Origin: Thermococcus sp. JdF3
Lineage (GTDB): Archaea; Methanobacteriota_B; Thermococci; Thermococcales; Thermococcaceae
Length of the DNA: 64,000 bases
Direction of reading: 5' to 3'
Assembly: GCF_012027495.1 (NCBI RefSeq)
Contig: NZ_SNUK01000001.1
Coordinates: 400,416-464,415, forward strand
Below, piece by piece: positions 9,549 through 17,467 of this stretch. Positions within the stretch are counted from its first letter, which is position 1. Every line of letters starts with the position of its first letter. A model generated the notes under the pieces. The model saw only the letters and a list, made by a program, of their open reading frames with translations. It searched no databases and was not told the origin of the DNA. The translations under genes were made by a program, and so were the position numbers.

Positions 9549-9630
9549 GGACGAGGAACGCTATCCCGACCCCGAGAACCATCAGCACCAGTAAAATCGC
9601 AACCAGCTTCTTTCTGTTTTGGGCCTCCAT
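9517..9630 (-). CDS. Small single-span membrane protein (37 residues)
   Basis: A short frame beginning MEAQNRKKLVAILLVLMVLG and ending LRYGWWQWGP: a basic N-terminus, one long hydrophobic helix and an aromatic tail. A GGTGAT stands six bases before the ATG, as for real genes here, and a longer in-frame upstream start lacks one. It overlaps the 3' end of rnp3 in antisense. Function unknown. Confidence 0.5.
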   Translation of the reverse strand: MEAQNRKKLVAILLVLMVLGVGIAFLVLRYGWWQWGP

Positions 9631-9785
9631 GGGATCACCTTCTATTAACTTGGGTTCCGGATTATAAAAACCTTCCCGACGGTCGGACTGGAAACCCGTT
9701 TCCACCAATCACGGAGGCGTTAGGGCGGCGGAAATTTGTTCCGGAAATGTTATTAAGTTAGAATGCCCATTAATCCTGAGGTCCA

Positions 9786-10793
9786 ATGCTGCGCCTTGAG
9801 GTCTACTGCGACGAGGGTGAGGGTGAGGGTGAGAAGGTCAGGGATGTTCTGACCAAGTGGAGTCTTCAGTTCTACGCCGAGGAAGTGCAGAGCAACGAGC
9901 ACCGGGCGCTCAAATTCACCGTCCTCGTGCCGGATTTCGTGATTAACGACGTCGTCGACGAGCTGATGAAGGCTGTTGACCTTCGGAAGGGGCATTCATC
10001 GATAACCTGGGCCCCCGTCAGCGGGAAGTCCGTGAAGTACGCCAATTCCGTCAAATCGCTCAAAAAGTTCAAGCGCCGCTGGACCTTGGCGGCCATAGAG
10101 GGGCTCATCGAAAACGCCAACACCCAGGCTCGGGTTGATCCAATCCAGCTCACTCTCGGTGCCGTTGCCTCGATTATAGCCCTCTTCGGCCTCATCAACG
10201 ACAGCATAGTCATGATAATCTCGGCCATGCTCCTCTCGCCGATTCTCGGCCCGCTCTACGGATTCTCCCTCAACATCGTCATGGGCAAGGGCAGGGATGC
10301 CCTCGACGCGGTTTCCTCCATTCTCAAACTCCTCGGCGTTATATTCCTCTCGGCCCTTGTGGTGTCCTTGATCCTCAATCTTGCTGGCTCGATGCCGGCG
10401 GAGCCGACCCACGAGATACTGTTGAGGGGCCAGTCGGGACTGGTTTACATACTCCTCGCGATAATCCTCGGCTACGCCGGAATAGTTGCCATAGTTAGCA
10501 GGATTCCCGAGATTCTGGCGGGGGTTTCGATAGCTGCCGCACTGGTTCCTCCAACGACGGTGGTTGGAATATCCCTCGCCATGGGCTGGTGGGACGTTTT
10601 CGGGGGCTCGCTTGTTCTGACAGTGGAGAACGTTCTCGGTCTTCTCAGCGGCTCTCTCCTCGGACTCTACGTCCTGAACGTCTCCCCCAGGAGCTACTAC
10701 GAGAGGAGGGCTGCGAAGCTATACACGAAGAGGACGATGCTGGTGCTGGCCATCATGCTCGTCACTCTCGTCCTTGTGGAGCTCCTCAGCTAG
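9786..10793 (+). CDS. DUF389 / TIGR00341 family membrane protein
   Basis: 335 residues. A cytoplasmic N-terminal domain of ~115 residues precedes about six transmembrane helices. The family hallmark is the conserved block around LTLGAVASIIALFGLINDS, then MIISAMLLSPILGPLYGFS and the AALVPPTTVVGISLAMGWW segment. The family is widespread but its transport role is unproven. The CTAG at its end is shared with the convergent stop of the next gene. Confidence 0.85.
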   Translation: MLRLEVYCDEGEGEGEKVRDVLTKWSLQFYAEEVQSNEHRALKFTVLVPDFVINDVVDELMKAVDLRKGHSSITWAPVSGKSVKYANSVKSLKKFKRRWTLAAIEGLIENANTQARVDPIQLTLGAVASIIALFGLINDSIVMIISAMLLSPILGPLYGFSLNIVMGKGRDALDAVSSILKLLGVIFLSALVVSLILNLAGSMPAEPTHEILLRGQSGLVYILLAIILGYAGIVAIVSRIPEILAGVSIAAALVPPTTVVGISLAMGWWDVFGGSLVLTVENVLGLLSGSLLGLYVLNVSPRSYYERRAAKLYTKRTMLVLAIMLVTLVLVELLS

Positions 10794-11236
10794 GCCACTT
10801 CGGTCTGCTCATAGATTGGCTTTCCCTGCCGGTGCTTCACCAGGAGCCCGTAGAAGAACTCCTTGAGGTCGGGCCCCATCTCATCGTCCATGAGCAGGTC
10901 CGCCCTGCCGGGATACTCTCTCTCCGCCCTCGTTATCAGGAGGGCTATGGCTGGTGTCAGCTGCCCGAGGAGGATTTTAACGAGCTCGGGGTAGGCGTCT
11001 TCGTCTATCTCCTCGTCCGCCTCCATGCCGAGGTACACCACGAAGCCCTTCATCTGGACGGCGAGGACGAATTCGTTCTCGCTCAGCTCGAAGAAGGAGA
11101 AGTTGTAGCCCTTGGAGTCGGTCCTCGCGAGAAGGACGCCCCTTATTGAAACCGTCACTGGCTCCTCCTCGATCTCGAACACCAGGTCCTTGGCCAGCTC
11201 CCTCTGGGCTATTGCGTAGAGTTCCTCTATCGTCAT
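10790..11236 (-). CDS. Conserved hypothetical protein
   Basis: 148 residues, acidic, no membrane segment. It begins [20 protein letters not shown] and has a predicted alpha/beta pattern with [35 protein letters not shown] and an acidic C-terminal half. No catalytic motif or known family recognised. Divergent from nikR, with about 80 bases between the two starts, so they may share a control region. Confidence 0.75.
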   Translation of the reverse strand: MTIEELYAIAQRELAKDLVFEIEEEPVTVSIRGVLLARTDSKGYNFSFFELSENEFVLAVQMKGFVVYLGMEADEEIDEDAYPELVKILLGQLTPAIALLITRAEREYPGRADLLMDDEMGPDLKEFFYGLLVKHRQGKPIYEQTEVA

Positions 11237-11317
11237 GTGGCTACTTTCTCGGGCCCGAATAAAAGGGTTTCGCGTCACGTTTTTAACGATGACGTCCAAA
11301 GGAATTACGGTGGTGTC

Positions 11318-11734
11318 ATGAAGATCACTCGCTTTGGCGTCTCCGTTCCCGACGAGCTGCTCGAAAGGTTCGACCGTATAATCGAGGAGAAGGGCTACGT
11401 GAACAGGAGCGAGGCAATACGGGACATGATGAGGGACTTCATAGTCCGGTACGAGTGGGAACAGGGTGAGGGTGAGGTCGCCGGCACGATAACCATGCTC
11501 TACAACCACGACGAGGCAGAAGTGGTCAAGGAGCTCCTTGACCTCCAGCACGACTACCTGAGCGAGATAATCTCCAGCATCCATGTCCACATGGATGAAC
11601 ACAACTGCCTTGAGGTCATCATAGTTAAGGGTAAGGCCAACAGGATAAAGGAGATAGCGGACAGGCTGCTGAGCCTCAAGGGTGTAAAGCACGGCAAGCT
11701 GGTGATGACTGGGACGGGGAAGGAGCTGGTTTAA
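11318..11734 (+). CDS. nikR: Nickel-responsive transcriptional regulator NikR
   Basis: 138 residues. An N-terminal ribbon-helix-helix DNA-binding domain ([20 protein letters not shown], then [16 protein letters not shown]) is joined to a C-terminal ACT-type metal-binding domain. The four square-planar nickel ligands of the family are present at His78, His89, His91 and Cys97 ([15 protein letters not shown]), a uniform +2 offset from the E. coli H76/H87/H89/C95 set. It should repress nickel uptake when nickel is plentiful; no nickel transporter lies within this window. The ATG at 11318 follows GGTGGTG. Confidence 0.95.
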   Translation: MKITRFGVSVPDELLERFDRIIEEKGYVNRSEAIRDMMRDFIVRYEWEQGEGEVAGTITMLYNHDEAEVVKELLDLQHDYLSEIISSIHVHMDEHNCLEVIIVKGKANRIKEIADRLLSLKGVKHGKLVMTGTGKELV

Positions 11735-11748
11735 ATGAGGGCTTCTGG

Positions 11749-12112
11749 ATGAGGATATTGAGCTTTCTGACGTCTCTGATCGTCATCCTTTCCTTTGTTC
11801 TCCCCTGGCTCAAGCCCCCCTCTGGGGAAATGACGTTCATCGCGATCTTCGATCAGGTCTGACCACCCCCATGCCTTTGGGGGCGGCTTCTGGTGGCTCT
11901 TCGCGGGACTGTTCCTCGTGCTCCCGGGCGTTTTTTGGAATATCCTGCTGGAGGCTCGGTCCGGGCATTGGGCTGGTAGGATGTTCCTCTTCACCACCGT
12001 GGCGTGGTACATGTACGGTGAGGGATTCGTGGATATAATCGGGGAGGGCTACCTTCTGGGACTCGGCGGCTTTGTGGCGGGGTTTTTCTTGGGCGGTGGC
12101 AAGTACCTCTAG
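11749..12112 (+). pseudogene. Small multi-span membrane protein with one frameshift
   Basis: The first frame reads MRILSFLTSLIVILSFVLPW, continues to IAIFDQV and meets TGA near 11862. The next frame, open from just before that point, reads SDHPHAFGGGFWWLFAGLFL, then further hydrophobic helices and FVAGFFLGGGKYL to the stop at 12112. Joined, they give one protein of ~120 residues with three or four membrane helices. The break lies between about 11846 and 11862, near a C5 run. The end overlaps convergent rqcH by four bases. Function unknown. Confidence 0.6.
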
Positions 12113-14061
12113 CCCACAACCTCGACCACATCGCCGTTCCCAGGCGGCAGGGCGGACATGACGTCCTCCTCCCGGACCTTGTAGCCCCACTTTTCGAGGA
12201 TGTGTTTTATCCTCTTCACCAGCTCGCTCTTCCTGAGTGGGCCGGGGCGGATCACGATGTATCTATTCGTGTGGGCTTTTATGGCATCAACCGGGGCGCA
12301 GACGATGAAGTCCTCGCCCTCGTAGTTGATTATACCGACGGCGAGCTTGAGCGGAAGCCCGTGGAGCCAGTTCCTCTTGCCGTAGACCATGAAGGCCCCC
12401 TTGCCCAGGTACTCGCCGCTCGGCGTCTGCTTGGTGACCTGGTTTGGATACGCCCAGTAGGCGTCCTCGCTGTAAACGCCCCTGCTCCATGCCTTGCTCA
12501 TCGAAACCGCGAACTGGCAGGCCTCGAAGATGGTCTTTTCTCCCGCTTTTTGCCCCTCTTTGATGACGACGTGGGGGGCGCCGTAAACGTCGGCGTGGCA
12601 GTAGAGGTCGTTCTCGGTCATGTGTCTCTTTATGAGGATCTCGTTGGTGCCAGCGTCCTTACCTGCCAGAACAAGGAAGCCCTCGCTCGAAACGAACCAG
12701 CGGAACTTCTCGAACCACTTCTTCTTTCTCCTCTCAATTCTCTTAACGTTGAGCTCCTTCTTGAGTTCCTCCTCGATGAGCCTCTCTACCTCGTCCAGCT
12801 TCCTCTTCGTGTCCTCGTAGGCCTTAAGCGCTCCCTCGTGCTTGTGCCTGAACTTCTTGGCCTTTTCGTAGTACAGCTCGGCGTTCTCGCCTATGCTCCT
12901 GTTGAGGTAAAGCTTCACCTTCTTCCCCTCAATCTCCACCGTCACCGCCTTCTCCTTCGGGTCAATTCCCTTCACCATGAGCGCGACCCTGTTGCCGGCC
13001 TTCTTGCCCTCCTCTATCCTCCTCTTGAACTCGTCCCAGCCGAGGGTCTCCGTGGCTTTCCTGAACTCCTCTAGAAGCCTCTCTATGAGGGCGTAGTTCG
13101 CGTAGATCAGGTCTCCTATCTCCTGGTTGGCCTTCGCCCCCTCCTCGAAGCCTCTGAGCATCTCCTCCTGCTTCCTGAGCGTCATGAGAAGCTGTCTCTT
13201 CTTGGCCTCGAGCCTCTTCGTCTGCTCAATCCTTGCCTTCTCGAGGGTTATCTTTCCAAAGTACTCGTCGAGGGCCTCGCTGAAGGTGTTGAAATAGCGC
13301 TTCTCGAACCCCTCGTAGATCCTCAGCTCTATCGGAACGACGTCGTGCATGTTTCCGCCCTTGAAGACTATGTTGGGCCTCGGTTCATCGTTGAACGTGT
13401 TCATCATCGCCCCGTAGACCCTCAGTAGGTCGTCGTCGCTGAGTTCCTTAACCGGCGTCGTCTTGTCAAAGCCGGCCCGTATGGAGATCTCCTCGGCGTA
13501 CATGCCCCCCATGTTGAGCTTCCTCGCCAGAGCGCGCACGAGCTCGAGTTCTTCCTCTTCACGCATAAGCTCGAGGAACCTCTCCCGCGTTACCTCGAGC
13601 GGGTTCTCCCTGGCGGGAGGATACTGGTATTCTGCCTTAGGCATTATCCTTCTGTCCTTGTACTCCTCGTAGCGAAGGGCCGCCAGTATTCTGTTCTCGG
13701 GATCCAGGAGGATCACGTTTCCCCTCCTGAAGAGCTCGCCGATGAGGGTGTAGTCCCCAACGCGAACCTTCACTATTCTGTCGAAGCCGTGCTGCTCTAT
13801 CGCGTCTATGAACCCGCCGCTTAGGTGCTTCCTGAGGAGCATGGTGAAGCTCGACGGCTGCTTCGGCGCCTCCTTGACGTAGGTGGTCACGTGAAACCTC
13901 TTGCCTGCCTGGAGGATTAAGTCTGCTCTTCCTTCCTTTGTCCTGAGTTTTATCCTAATCTCGTCGCCGTCGTGATAGACCTTATCCACGCGAGAACCGA
14001 CAAGCCACTGCAGTTCCCTCACGATGTAGCGGATATCAACGCTGCTCATCTCTTCCTTCAT
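12109..14061 (-). CDS. rqcH: Ribosome rescue factor RqcH (NFACT family, Rqc2 homologue)
   Basis: 650 residues. Domain order is that of archaeal NFACT proteins: NFACT-N (MSSVDIRYIVRELQWLVGSR, then LLRKHLSGGFIDAIEQHGFD), a helix-hairpin-helix region, a long coiled coil (residues ~280-450, with LEAKKRQLLMTLRKQEEML), and the NFACT-R RNA-binding domain (WFVSSEGFLVLAGKDAGTNE, HADVYGAPHVVIKEG). The family binds obstructed 60S/50S subunits carrying peptidyl-tRNA and adds C-terminal tails. An ATG with GGTGAGAGG upstream sets the start. Confidence 0.93.
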   Translation of the reverse strand: MKEEMSSVDIRYIVRELQWLVGSRVDKVYHDGDEIRIKLRTKEGRADLILQAGKRFHVTTYVKEAPKQPSSFTMLLRKHLSGGFIDAIEQHGFDRIVKVRVGDYTLIGELFRRGNVILLDPENRILAALRYEEYKDRRIMPKAEYQYPPARENPLEVTRERFLELMREEEELELVRALARKLNMGGMYAEEISIRAGFDKTTPVKELSDDDLLRVYGAMMNTFNDEPRPNIVFKGGNMHDVVPIELRIYEGFEKRYFNTFSEALDEYFGKITLEKARIEQTKRLEAKKRQLLMTLRKQEEMLRGFEEGAKANQEIGDLIYANYALIERLLEEFRKATETLGWDEFKRRIEEGKKAGNRVALMVKGIDPKEKAVTVEIEGKKVKLYLNRSIGENAELYYEKAKKFRHKHEGALKAYEDTKRKLDEVERLIEEELKKELNVKRIERRKKKWFEKFRWFVSSEGFLVLAGKDAGTNEILIKRHMTENDLYCHADVYGAPHVVIKEGQKAGEKTIFEACQFAVSMSKAWSRGVYSEDAYWAYPNQVTKQTPSGEYLGKGAFMVYGKRNWLHGLPLKLAVGIINYEGEDFIVCAPVDAIKAHTNRYIVIRPGPLRKSELVKRIKHILEKWGYKVREEDVMSALPPGNGDVVEVVG

Positions 14062-14190
14062 CCTCTCACCCCTTCCGGATTGTCCCTCTCCCCTTTAAAC
14101 CTAACCGGTGTCCGCAAGTGTTCACACGCTCAACTCTGTTCCGAATAAGGTTAAATACTCCGAGTGCGATAACACTCCCGGTGATACACA

Positions 14191-16185
14191 ATGAGAGGCT
14201 ATTTCACCTTCGTCCTGCACACCCACCTTCCCTACGTTCGGAAGCACGGTAAATGGCCCTTTGGAGAGGAGTGGCTCTACGAGGCCATGAGCGAAACTTA
14301 CCTGCCTCTTCTTATGGAGTTCGAGCGCCTCCGCTCCTCCGGGGTGAGGTTTCAGCTCGTGATCAACATAACCCCCGTTCTGGCAGAGCAGCTGGCCGAC
14401 GACTACATCAAGGCCGAGTTCGAGAGGTACCTAACCCGGAAGATTGAGACCACCGAGGAAGACCTGAAATCGGGCAGGTACGACGAAAGGGCCGTCAAAG
14501 CCTCCCTCGACCACTTCAGGAAGGTCTACGACTACTGGAGGGCCATAAACGGTGACATCGTAGGAAAGTTCCGTGAGTTCCAGGATGCGGGGTACATCGA
14601 GGTGATAACCTCCGCGGCAACGCACGGCTATCTTCCGCTCCTCGGCAGGGACGAGGCGATAAGGGCGCAGCTGGCCAACGGCATAGCGACCTACGAAAAG
14701 CACTTCGGCAGGAGGCCGAGGGGAATATGGCTGCCCGAGTGCGCCTATCGGCCGGCCGGCGAGTGGGGACTGCCCGGTGGAAGGAGGGTTAAGCGGGCCG
14801 GCATAGAGAAGTTCCTCGAGGAGTTCGGGCTGGAGTACTTCTTCGTTGAGAGCAGGCTCATAGACGAGGGGCCTGTGACCGGGGGCTACGGTGAGGTTGT
14901 CCCCCACGGGGGTGAGAGGAGCACGCTGAGGCCGTACTGGATAAGGGGCTCCCGCGTGGCAGTCTTCGCCCGCAACCGGGAGACCGGCCACCAGGTCTGG
15001 AGCGCGCACTACGGCTATCCCGGCGACTTCTGGTACAGGGAGTTCCACAGGAAGGCACCAAAGAGCGGCGGCCAGTACTGGCGCGTGACGGGCAGGGACG
15101 TTGAGCTGGGTGAAAAGGACTTCTACGACCCCGAGAGGGCGATGGAGCGGGTTGAGGAGCACGCCAGGCACTTTGTAAGCCTGGTTGAGAGGCTCCTGAG
15201 CGAGTTCGGGGAGAAAACTGGGGAGAAGGGCATAGTGGTCTCACCATACGACACCGAGCTCTTCGGCCACTGGTGGTTTGAGGGGGTTAAATGGCTCGGG
15301 CGCGTTCTCGAGCTGATGACGGAGAGGGGAATAGTCACCACGACGCTCTCTTCCTACCTCGACAACTACACCGGCGGGAGGTACGAGATTGAACTGCCGG
15401 AGGGTTCGTGGGGGGCCAACTCCGACCACTCCACCTGGTGGAACGCGGAGACGGAGTGGACCTGGGAGCACGTCTACCGTGCTGAAGATAGAATGGTGGC
15501 ACTGGCGAGTGCGTACTACGGAAAGGACAGGACCACCGGTAGAATCCTTGAACAGCTGGCCAGGGAGCTACTGATACTCGAAGCCAGCGACTGGGGGTTC
15601 CTCATAACCACGGGGCAGGCGAAGAAGTACGCCGAGCGCAGGATACTGCTCCACAGCAGGGAATTCCACAGGCTGGCCAACGAGCTGGTGAGGTACGTCA
15701 AAACTGGAGACTTCGACGTTAAGCTCCTCGAGGAGCTTGAGCGGCGCGACAATCCATTCAAACCTGTGGTGGTTGCTCACTACGTGAGCGAAAGTCCCCC
15801 GGAGGTTCCGGAATACGTCGAACCGCCCGAGGTTCCGCCCGAAAGGGACGAAGAGCCGGCTGAACGACCGGGGAAGGAGCTTCCGGAGAGGGCCTACGCC
15901 ACCGCGGTAGTCAAGGAGATGGCAGTTAAGCCAGTAAAAAGGACTGTAGAGCGGGTGAAATCCAGTGGGATTGAGAGGCCCAGGCCGGCGAGAAAGAGAG
16001 ACTCCGGCAGGGCCGGGAGCGACCTCCTGCGGATAAAGGGCATCGGGCCGAAGACGCTGGCAAAGCTTCGGGGCGCTGGGGTGTACACCACCCAAGACCT
16101 CAGGATGGCGGACATTGACGAACTGGCCAGAAAAACGCGCATTTCGCCAAAAAGGCTGAGGAAGTTCTTGGCCCAGATTTCCTGA
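14191..16185 (+). CDS. GH57 1,4-alpha-glucan branching enzyme with C-terminal helix-hairpin-helix
   Basis: 664 residues, very close in layout to the T. kodakarensis TK1436 enzyme, which introduces alpha-1,6 branches into glycogen-like glucan. GH57 motifs are clear: VLHTHLPYVRKHG near the N-terminus, the nucleophile Glu183 in WLPECAYRP and the acid/base Asp354 in SPYDTELFGHWW, with identical residue numbers to the characterised protein. After the catalytic part (to ~residue 520) comes a Pro/Glu-rich linker (PPEVPEYVEPPEVPPERDEE) and a tandem helix-hairpin-helix (LRIKGIGPKTLAKLRGAGVY). The HhH tail is unusual for a glycosidase. A TTAAATA box near 14150 and GGTGATACACA precede the ATG. Confidence 0.93.
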   Translation: MRGYFTFVLHTHLPYVRKHGKWPFGEEWLYEAMSETYLPLLMEFERLRSSGVRFQLVINITPVLAEQLADDYIKAEFERYLTRKIETTEEDLKSGRYDERAVKASLDHFRKVYDYWRAINGDIVGKFREFQDAGYIEVITSAATHGYLPLLGRDEAIRAQLANGIATYEKHFGRRPRGIWLPECAYRPAGEWGLPGGRRVKRAGIEKFLEEFGLEYFFVESRLIDEGPVTGGYGEVVPHGGERSTLRPYWIRGSRVAVFARNRETGHQVWSAHYGYPGDFWYREFHRKAPKSGGQYWRVTGRDVELGEKDFYDPERAMERVEEHARHFVSLVERLLSEFGEKTGEKGIVVSPYDTELFGHWWFEGVKWLGRVLELMTERGIVTTTLSSYLDNYTGGRYEIELPEGSWGANSDHSTWWNAETEWTWEHVYRAEDRMVALASAYYGKDRTTGRILEQLARELLILEASDWGFLITTGQAKKYAERRILLHSREFHRLANELVRYVKTGDFDVKLLEELERRDNPFKPVVVAHYVSESPPEVPEYVEPPEVPPERDEEPAERPGKELPERAYATAVVKEMAVKPVKRTVERVKSSGIERPRPARKRDSGRAGSDLLRIKGIGPKTLAKLRGAGVYTTQDLRMADIDELARKTRISPKRLRKFLAQIS

Positions 16186-16250
16186 ATTCCCCTTTTGTTT
16201 CGTTTCGAAAGCCTTTTTTGAAGTTTCTACCAACTATCCATGTGGTTGCC

Positions 16251-16568
16251 ATGAAAAAGGTTGAGGCCATTATCCGGGGAAACGATTTCGACCGCGTGAA
16301 GAACGCCCTCAAGCAGGTGGGCATCGTGCCCCTGACGGCCTATCCTGTACAGGGGAGGGGAGTTCAGGGGGGCGTCCCGCCCTACGACCTTCTGCCCAAG
16401 ATGAAGCTCGAGATCGTTGTGAAGGACAGGGACCTTGAGAAGGTGATTGACGTCATCGTCAGGAACGCAAGGAGCGGAACACCCGGAGACGGGAAGATAT
16501 TCATCCTCCCTGTGGAGGACGCGATCAGGATAAGGACAGGGGAGAAGGGCAACGAAGCCCTCTACTGA
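16251..16568 (+). CDS. PII-like signalling protein with a shortened T-loop
   Basis: 105 residues. The PII fold is obvious: MKKVEAIIRGNDFDRVKNAL, then GRGVQGG, LPKMKLEIVV, and the C-terminal nucleotide-binding signature SGTPGDGKIFILPVEDAIRI. Between GRGVQGG and DLLPK, however, there are only four residues (VPPY), where classical GlnB/GlnK has about twelve, so the T-loop that contacts AmtB, and its modifiable Tyr51, are gone. It may sense ATP/ADP or another ligand but should not regulate partners in the usual way. No amtB or glnA lies nearby. The ATG at 16251 is chosen over an upstream in-frame ATG because it aligns with the family start. Confidence 0.88.
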   Translation: MKKVEAIIRGNDFDRVKNALKQVGIVPLTAYPVQGRGVQGGVPPYDLLPKMKLEIVVKDRDLEKVIDVIVRNARSGTPGDGKIFILPVEDAIRIRTGEKGNEALY

Positions 16569-16582
16569 GGGCTTCTTTTTTT
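16554..16582 (+). terminator. Hairpin plus T-run terminator
   Basis: GAAGCCCTC (16554-16562) pairs perfectly with GAGGGCTTC (16567-16575) around a TACT loop and is followed by seven T residues. The hairpin contains the PII stop codon, and the T-run meets the stop codon of the convergent gene. It resembles a bacterial intrinsic terminator; archaeal polymerase mostly needs only the T-run. Confidence 0.65.
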
Positions 16583-17316
16583 CACAGGAACGCGTGCCTG
16601 TGCCTGTAGAGCTCGACGAGGGAGCTGGCTATCAGGTATATCTCTACCGCAGAGAGTATGACGAGGAATATCAGATATCCCTGTGCAAAGGATACGCTCT
16701 TTCCCAGGTTCTCCGCTATTGTGCTCACTTGGTTGGGGTCACGAAGGGCACTCAGGGAATAGACTATCGCGTTGAAACCCACAACCAGGGGAATTGGGGC
16801 GGAGGCATATGCCAGCAGGAGTCCGGTGTAGCCCCTTCTCTGAAGGGACAGCATCGAAAGGATTATCGGGATGGCCAGGATGAGCGCGGTTATTGCGAAG
16901 AACTGATTGAGATACGCCCCCGTCAGGATGAAGAACGACGTCATTCCGAAGATGTATTTCCGGTATGCTCTCTTCAGCTCGGCGAGCTTCTTGGGAATGA
17001 AGTCGTAATCGGCCGACCTGGAGTACAGGAGGATCTTGTTCACTGCCTTCAGGTAGTTCTTTTTGCCCTCCTTTTCTATGGCCTTGTCCGTGCTCATCAG
17101 TTTGAGTTCCTTGGCTTTTTTGTAGAAGAACTCGGCCAGCTCCTCGTTGTCCTTTTCGACCCTTGAGGCAACCTCCCGGAAGTTCCCCGCGGCCTCCTCC
17201 AGGGATTTTTTGACTTTCGTCTTCTCCTTTTCACTTAGGCTGCCGAGCCTCTCGATCTTCTCAAGGGTTGATTCGAGAACGTCGGCTGTTTCAAGAAGTA
17301 TTCTTTCGCTTTTCAC
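16582..17316 (-). CDS. Membrane protein with N-terminal coiled coil, unknown function
   Basis: 244 residues. The first ~120 residues are highly charged and helical (TLEKIERLGSLSEKEKTKVK), consistent with a coiled coil, followed by four or five membrane helices (YIFGMTSFFILTGAYLNQFF, FAITALILAIPIILSMLSL, FNAIVYSLSAL, GYLIFLVILSAVEIYLIASS). It starts at a GTG. No family recognised. Downstream of the NSS transporter pair on the same strand, but separated by a short gap, so co-transcription is possible. Confidence 0.75.
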   Translation of the reverse strand: MKSERILLETADVLESTLEKIERLGSLSEKEKTKVKKSLEEAAGNFREVASRVEKDNEELAEFFYKKAKELKLMSTDKAIEKEGKKNYLKAVNKILLYSRSADYDFIPKKLAELKRAYRKYIFGMTSFFILTGAYLNQFFAITALILAIPIILSMLSLQRRGYTGLLLAYASAPIPLVVGFNAIVYSLSALRDPNQVSTIAENLGKSVSFAQGYLIFLVILSAVEIYLIASSLVELYRHRHAFL

Positions 17317-17349
17317 CTATACCCCCCCAAAAGGAGAAAGAAAAAGGGT

Positions 17350-17457
17350 TTAAGACACTTCCCCTCTTTCCGCCTTGAGCAGCTTGTTGATGCTCCAGCC
17401 CATCATGGCGAATATTGCCAGCCACGCTATCAGCATGTAGATTATCCAGCTTTCCAT
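17350..17457 (-). CDS. Small subunit of an NSS-family transporter (MetS-like), 35 residues
   Basis: A tiny frame, MESWIIYMLIAWLAIFAMMG followed by WSINKLLKAERGEVS: one membrane helix with a basic tail. It begins ten bases after the stop of the sodium-dependent transporter and has a good GGTGATCAC site before its ATG. Bacterial NSS methionine/alanine importers (MetP) need a similar tiny one-helix partner, MetS, encoded directly downstream; position, size and topology match here. The identification rests on context and topology. Confidence 0.7.
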   Translation of the reverse strand: MESWIIYMLIAWLAIFAMMGWSINKLLKAERGEVS

Positions 17458-17467
17458 TGTGATCACC

